The position numbers and the translations under genes are program-made. Shown in pieces: positions 63,526 to 64,000 of a stretch of DNA of 64,000 nucleotides. Every line of letters starts with the position of its first letter. Position 1 is the stretch's first letter. The notes under the pieces are model-generated. The model was not told the DNA's origin and ran no database searches. It saw nothing but the letters and a program-made list of their open reading frames with translations. This stretch comes from Phil1 sp040767925 (GTDB lineage: Bacteria > Bacillota > Clostridia > Christensenellales > CAG-138): the NCBI GenBank assembly GCA_040767925.1, contig JAXGNN010000003.1, forward strand, positions 1 to 64,000, written 5' to 3'.

Positions 63526-64000
63526 ATGAAGAAAGAGATTTTCGTCGACATCAATCCGTATCAGACGCGCGTGGTGCTTGCGGAAAACGGCGCGCCGAGC
63601 GAGATATACATCGAGCGCAGGGGACGCGAAAGGCTTGTCGGGAACATCTATAAGGGAAGAGTGCAGAACGTTCTGCCCGGCATGCAGGCGGCGTTCGTGG
63701 ACATCGGCCTCGAGCGCAACGCCTTCCTCTACGCGGGGGACGTACAGGCGGACAAATCCGAATTCACCTTCAACGGCGAGGTCCCAGCGATACCAAACGG
63801 CATGCCCAACATCAGGGACATCGTGAAGGTCGGGCAGGAGATCATGGTGCAGATCGTCAAGGAGCCCGTGGGCACCAAAGGCGCGCGGGTCACGACGAAC
63901 ATCACGCTGCCGGGGCGCACGCTCGTTCTGATGCCATCGGTGAAATACATCGGCGTTTCCAGGAGGATTGAGGACGAATCGGAGCGCATGCGCCTCAAGG
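63526..64000 (+). CDS. rng: Ribonuclease E/G, 3' end outside window
   Basis: The first 158 residues: KKEIFVDINPYQTRVVLAEN, then ERLVGNIYKGRVQNVLPGMQAAFVDIGLERNAFLY and PGRTLVLMP, the N-terminal S1-containing part of RNase E/G. The enzyme cuts single-stranded RNA in mRNA decay and rRNA maturation. The gene runs off the right edge. CTGAGGGAG upstream supports the ATG at 63526. In related genomes rplU and rpmA follow. Confidence 0.92.
   Translation, partial: MKKEIFVDINPYQTRVVLAENGAPSEIYIERRGRERLVGNIYKGRVQNVLPGMQAAFVDIGLERNAFLYAGDVQADKSEFTFNGEVPAIPNGMPNIRDIVKVGQEIMVQIVKEPVGTKGARVTTNITLPGRTLVLMPSVKYIGVSRRIEDESERMRLK

Overview
The window looks like a chromosomal piece of a spore-forming, GC-rich member of the Clostridia. 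The reasons are the spoIVFA/spoIVFB pair followed by the radical-SAM pair and RNase E/G (a Firmicutes order), strong Firmicutes-type Shine-Dalgarno sites, a GntR/FCD regulator, DUF1002, DUF4491 and DUF1538 genes, and an LPXTG-like surface protein. I cannot name a genus.

Region 1 (1 to about 16.4 kb) is clearly more AT-rich than the rest and is an acquired defence island. It carries a tightly spaced operon: a winged-helix-like protein cut by the left edge, BrxP (PAPS-reductase-like PP-loop + ferredoxin-like cysteines + DUF4007), BrxC, PglZ, a short BrxL, a 66-residue Cys-pair protein and a cysteine desulfurase. brxP-brxC-pglZ-brxL is the published gene set of type 4 BREX. There is no DNA methyltransferase, and the sulfur-handling genes suggest DNA phosphorothioation as the self mark (inference). 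Downstream lie a 650-bp repeat-rich spacer, small orphan genes, a frameshifted serine recombinase and a DUF2441 gene. A perfect 27-bp direct repeat brackets the recombinase segment.

Region 2 (16.5 to 31 kb) returns to GC-rich DNA: a MalT/LuxR regulator, a wall-anchored-type repeat protein, Nudix, gamma-glutamyltransferase, GNAT, P-loop, YciI and hemerythrin-like genes. Then comes a decayed IS3-family element that joins a truncated metal P-type ATPase to a truncated HD-domain gene, a frameshifted double GNAT, a cysteine-rich protein with a sigma-K-like promoter, DUF4491 and a glyoxalase-like protein.

Region 3 (31 to 43 kb) has a DUF1538 permease overlapping a PII-like regulator, a HAD phosphatase, a metallophosphoesterase and a DUF1002 protein. 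On the minus strand is a nucleoside uptake and salvage operon (BMP lipoprotein, ABC ATPase with a one-base frameshift, two permeases, thymidine kinase, deoxyribosyltransferase-like protein).

Region 4 (43 to 64 kb) is core genome dominated by envelope and sporulation functions: DUF5685, a J-domain protein, class A PBP, GntR regulator, ArsR + metal-exporting ATPase, an FHA-FtsW-PBP cassette, DUF3810, glucose-6-phosphate isomerase, a binding lipoprotein, RodA, SpoIVFA/SpoIVFB, two radical-SAM-associated proteins and the start of RNase E/G. Several long open frames antisense to these GC-rich genes are shadows and were left out.
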